From CAYLOP01 sp964385305 (GTDB lineage: Bacteria; Chloroflexota; Anaerolineae; Anaerolineales; E44-bin32): a DNA stretch of 6,310 nt. Location of the stretch: positions 1 through 6,310 of the forward strand of contig CAYLOP010000168.1 in the NCBI GenBank assembly GCA_964385305.1, written 5' to 3'. Positions within the stretch are counted from its first letter, which is position 1. Each line of letters opens with the position of its first letter. The translations under genes were made by a program, and so were the position numbers. Under the pieces are notes generated by a model. It saw nothing but the letters and a program-made list of their open reading frames with translations. It did not search any database and was not told the origin of the DNA. Positions 5,345 through 6,310 of the stretch are shown piece by piece.

Positions 5345-6310
5345 TTATCGAGGATCTGGATTGCTTTGACCATGCGTACCTGCATTCAGGTTCTCCTGAA
5401 AGTTTGCGTGAAGGAGGATTGCCGTTATCGTGAGAAGGACACTCGTTGGAAAAAAGGATCTCGGAAAGACCAATTTCAGCCAACCAAACAACCCGCCATA
5501 TGCAGGACTCACATCGCCGTACACATAATTTCCGACGTAGAACAAAACCACGGTTACCAGTCCAGTTCCGATAGTCACAAGCAACCATGCAAACGCCAGG
5601 GGATTCCTCCCCGGGAGGAGCTCTCGTAAACGTGAAAGCAGCAAAACTCCGATCAAGGGGAAAAGCAATCCCCAGATGGATATATGAAACAAGTATCTGC
5701 GCATATAGCCCAGGATGATGCGTATGGGATGTAGATCAACCCCATTCTCCTGCACTGACATTACGAAGTTACGCCACGCCGTGGCTGCGTCGCCAGCACT
5801 TGCCCCGTACAAACGGTTGAAGATGAGCCAACAGCCGCTGAGCAAAATGAATAATCCCAACAGCGCAAGTGGATATATTTTGCCGCGCCTCGTTATCCAC
5901 TTGGCAGCGATCAGACCTGCGAGAATTGCAGACGCATACAGCAACCCTTCCACACGTGAAAAACTCGCCAACGCCAATAAAATCCCACATAAGAACTGTG
6001 ATCCTCGCTCCTGATTGAATATTCCCCTCACGCCATAGATGGAACCAAGTACGAGATAGCAAGTCATAGGCAGATTGGCATAGCCTATGGTCGCGTGGTG
6101 GTAAATGTGAGGAACGGTCGCCAGCAAGAGCACGCCAAAGCCTGCCACTTTATCGTCTAAACCATTCCTCCGCCAAAAAGCGAAGCATCCAAGCAACATC
6201 GACAGGTAAAAAATCGGGAAAATCAACTTCGACCCCGGCAAGATATCCCCGCTGGTGAGTTTAAAGAGTGTGACCTGCAAGGGAATATTCAGCGGATATC
6301 CCAACCCATA
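5345..6310 (-). CDS. GT-C/PMT-like (GT39-type) membrane glycosyltransferase, C-terminal part (cut by window edge)
   Basis: 321 codons are visible and the frame is open at the right edge (first codons Tyr-Gly-Leu), so the true start lies outside. The TTG at 6304 is probably just an internal Leu codon. The part seen is polytopic, with about eight hydrophobic segments, and resembles ArnT/PMT and RgtA/B/C/D-like transferases (PF13231/PF02366 type): GYPLNIPLQ at the beginning, IGYANLPMTCYLVLG (73-87 counted from Leu 6304; compare GYADLPLA in the family) and ASFSRVEGLLY (113-123; compare TKxEG). The N-terminal loop with the catalytic acidic pair would be in the missing part. Such enzymes transfer a sugar from polyprenyl phosphate to a lipid, glycan or protein outside the cytoplasm. 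The polar C-terminal tail ends at TAA 5347-5345, 83 bases before the GT2 start, consistent with one operon. The substrate is unknown. Confidence 0.82.
   Translation of the reverse strand, partial: YGLGYPLNIPLQVTLFKLTSGDILPGSKLIFPIFYLSMLLGCFAFWRRNGLDDKVAGFGVLLLATVPHIYHHATIGYANLPMTCYLVLGSIYGVRGIFNQERGSQFLCGILLALASFSRVEGLLYASAILAGLIAAKWITRRGKIYPLALLGLFILLSGCWLIFNRLYGASAGDAATAWRNFVMSVQENGVDLHPIRIILGYMRRYLFHISIWGLLFPLIGVLLLSRLRELLPGRNPLAFAWLLVTIGTGLVTVVLFYVGNYVYGDVSPAYGGLFGWLKLVFPRSFFPTSVLLTITAILLHANFQENLNAGTHGQSNPDPR

Noticed and set aside
1..6310. CRISPR arrays, tRNA or rRNA genes, insertion sequences, att sites
   Set aside because: No regularly spaced repeats, no tRNA- or rRNA-like stretches, and no transposase or integrase motifs were seen in either strand.

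Overview
The window is a stretch of bacterial chromosome, or a metagenomic contig, carrying part of a cell-surface polysaccharide or glycolipid biosynthesis cluster. Every gene I can support lies on the minus strand, so transcription runs from position 6310 towards position 1. The organism cannot be named from this sequence. Shine-Dalgarno sites, GTG and TTG starts and the protein families say Bacteria. Moderate GC and the general look of the glycosyltransferases would fit an uncultured lineage such as Chloroflexota, but that is only a guess.

In order of transcription the layout is: (1) a large membrane GT-C/PMT-like glycosyltransferase whose N-terminus lies beyond the right edge (6310-5345); (2) a DPM1/GtrB-like family 2 glycosyltransferase with a C-terminal membrane anchor and a GTG start (5261-4314); (3) a second multi-pass GT-C-like protein, clearly AT-richer than its neighbours, with a TTG start (4233-3079); (4) a GT4-type cytoplasmic glycosyltransferase (2919-1780); (5) a polytopic protein of the LPG-synthase-transmembrane/flippase-like family (1663-695); (6) a broken dTDP-rhamnose block: the first ~99 codons of rmlC, joined at 281-293 to the last ~35 codons of rmlB, followed by an rmlA that starts on an ATGA overlap with the rmlB stop and leaves the window at position 1. 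Gaps between genes are 80-159 bases, none reaches 300, and I see no convincing intrinsic terminator in them.

The inferred joint role is as follows. RmlA (with RmlB, RmlC and RmlD) would make dTDP-L-rhamnose. The GT4 enzyme would add a sugar from a nucleotide donor on the cytoplasmic face. The DPM1-like GT2 would load a sugar onto polyprenyl phosphate. The two GT-C proteins would use such lipid-linked sugars on the outer face of the membrane. The flippase-like protein would help at the membrane step. Exact sugars and acceptors cannot be read from the sequence.

The most notable observation is the rmlC'-'rmlB junction. Two genes of one pathway are cut and joined out of frame within about 13 bases compatible with both, removing the RmlC C-terminus and nearly all of RmlB. 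This is either a real deletion or an assembly or sequencing join, and read mapping across 281-293 would decide. I did not find an undescribed biological system beyond this.
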